Part shown: piece by piece, positions 6,619-6,768 of the stretch
Numbering within the stretch: position 1 is the stretch's first letter
How the letters are laid out: each line of letters opens with the position of its first letter
Assembly (NCBI GenBank): GCA_002480735.1
Contig: DLCS01000075.1
Location: 20,061 to 26,828 of the forward strand
DNA length: 6,768 bases
Origin: Bacillaceae bacterium UBA7792
GTDB lineage: Bacteria; Bacillota; Bacilli; Bacillales; Cytobacillaceae
Direction of reading: 5' to 3'
Notes under the pieces: model-generated
What the model was told of the DNA's origin: nothing
The model's database searches: none
What the model saw: the letters and a program-made list of their open reading frames with translations, nothing else
Program-made: the position numbers and the translations under genes

Positions 6619-6647
6619 ATTTTGTTTATAACAGTATTTTAGATCAA
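6619..6647 (-). promoter_or_regulatory. Weak candidate sigma-A promoter for the liv operon
   Basis: On the minus strand TTGATC (6647-6642) and CAAAAT (6624-6619) are 17 bases apart, each matching the vegetative consensus at 4 of 6. A perfect TATAAT lies just downstream (6615-6610) but has no good -35 at the right distance. A promoter must lie between the terminator at 6724-6751 and livK, but its exact place is not clear from the sequence. Confidence 0.25.
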
Positions 6648-6685
6648 TCCCTCCCTTTAGTCTATATAATTTTTTGTTTATTGAT

Positions 6686-6700
6686 ATATTTCTGAATAAT
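6686..6700. promoter_or_regulatory. Second, weaker CodY-box-like site
   Basis: ATATTTCTGAATAAT matches the CodY consensus at 11 of 15 positions and keeps the central TTTCTGAA. It lies about 140 bases upstream of the stronger match at 6531-6545. Taken alone it would not stand out in such AT-rich DNA, and it is listed only because it is paired with the first site. Confidence 0.25.
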
Positions 6701-6723
6701 AGATATATATTCGGTCACATCAT

Positions 6724-6751
6724 AAAAAAGGACTACTTCTTTAGTAGCCCT
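6724..6751 (-). terminator. Rho-independent terminator of a minus-strand gene beyond the right edge
   Basis: On the minus strand AGGGCTACT (6751-6743) pairs with AGTAGTCCT (6737-6729), 9 bp with one G-U pair and a five-base loop, followed by a run of six T (6729-6724). It is 220 bases upstream of livK and should end a gene whose coding sequence lies to the right of the window. The liv operon is thus a separate transcription unit. The plus-strand reading has no T-run. Confidence 0.8.
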
Positions 6752-6768
6752 CTAGCAAAAGATCGGAA

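Noticed and set aside
6640..6662. An orphan ribosome-site-like AAAGGGAGGG on the minus strand far upstream of livK.
   Set aside because: The only start codon close by is a TTG too near to it, followed by a stop after two codons. No reading frame of meaningful length begins there.
6504..6768. A T-box or other amino-acid riboswitch in the liv leader.
   Set aside because: No T-box core (GGTGGNACCGCG-like) or antiterminator pair is present. The only strong terminator lies far upstream with its own T-run and fits better as the end of another gene.

Overview
The window looks like a piece of chromosome from an endospore-forming, low-GC Bacillaceae bacterium. This rests on AT-rich DNA, AAGGAGG-type ribosome binding sites, a YunB sporulation protein, and a lipoprotein signal of the Gram-positive type on the solute-binding protein. 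The species cannot be told from what is here.

Left part, plus strand (1-1829). The window opens inside a gene for an HD-GYP phosphodiesterase, predicted to hydrolyse cyclic di-GMP, with about 25 N-terminal residues apparently lying outside. A 53-base gap follows, then yunB, a mother-cell sporulation gene. That gap is the most densely used stretch of the window. One GC-rich hairpin looks like the terminator of the HD-GYP gene, a sigma-E-like promoter overlaps its 5' arm and loop, and its 3' arm is the ribosome binding site of yunB, which starts with TTG.

Middle (1830-1880). A short perfect hairpin serves as a bidirectional terminator between the convergent yunB and the liv operon.

Right part, minus strand (1877-6503). 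This is a complete five-gene ABC importer of the branched-chain amino acid type (HAAT family), transcribed right to left as livK-livH-livM-livG-livF. LivK is the lipid-anchored binding protein, LivH and LivM form the membrane channel, and LivG and LivF are the two ATPases. The four channel and ATPase genes are packed tightly or overlap. livK is separated from livH by 104 bases that hold a hairpin without a good U-tract, a usual arrangement for making more binding protein than channel.

Right end (6504-6768). This is an AT-rich leader with two sites resembling the CodY box, a 14-base dyad, only weak promoter matches, and at the far end a strong minus-strand terminator that must close a gene lying to the right. 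No mobile element, CRISPR array, tRNA, rRNA or T-box is visible. The genes are ordinary members of known families. The points worth a second look are regulatory: the shared terminator/promoter/RBS before yunB and the possible CodY control of the transporter.
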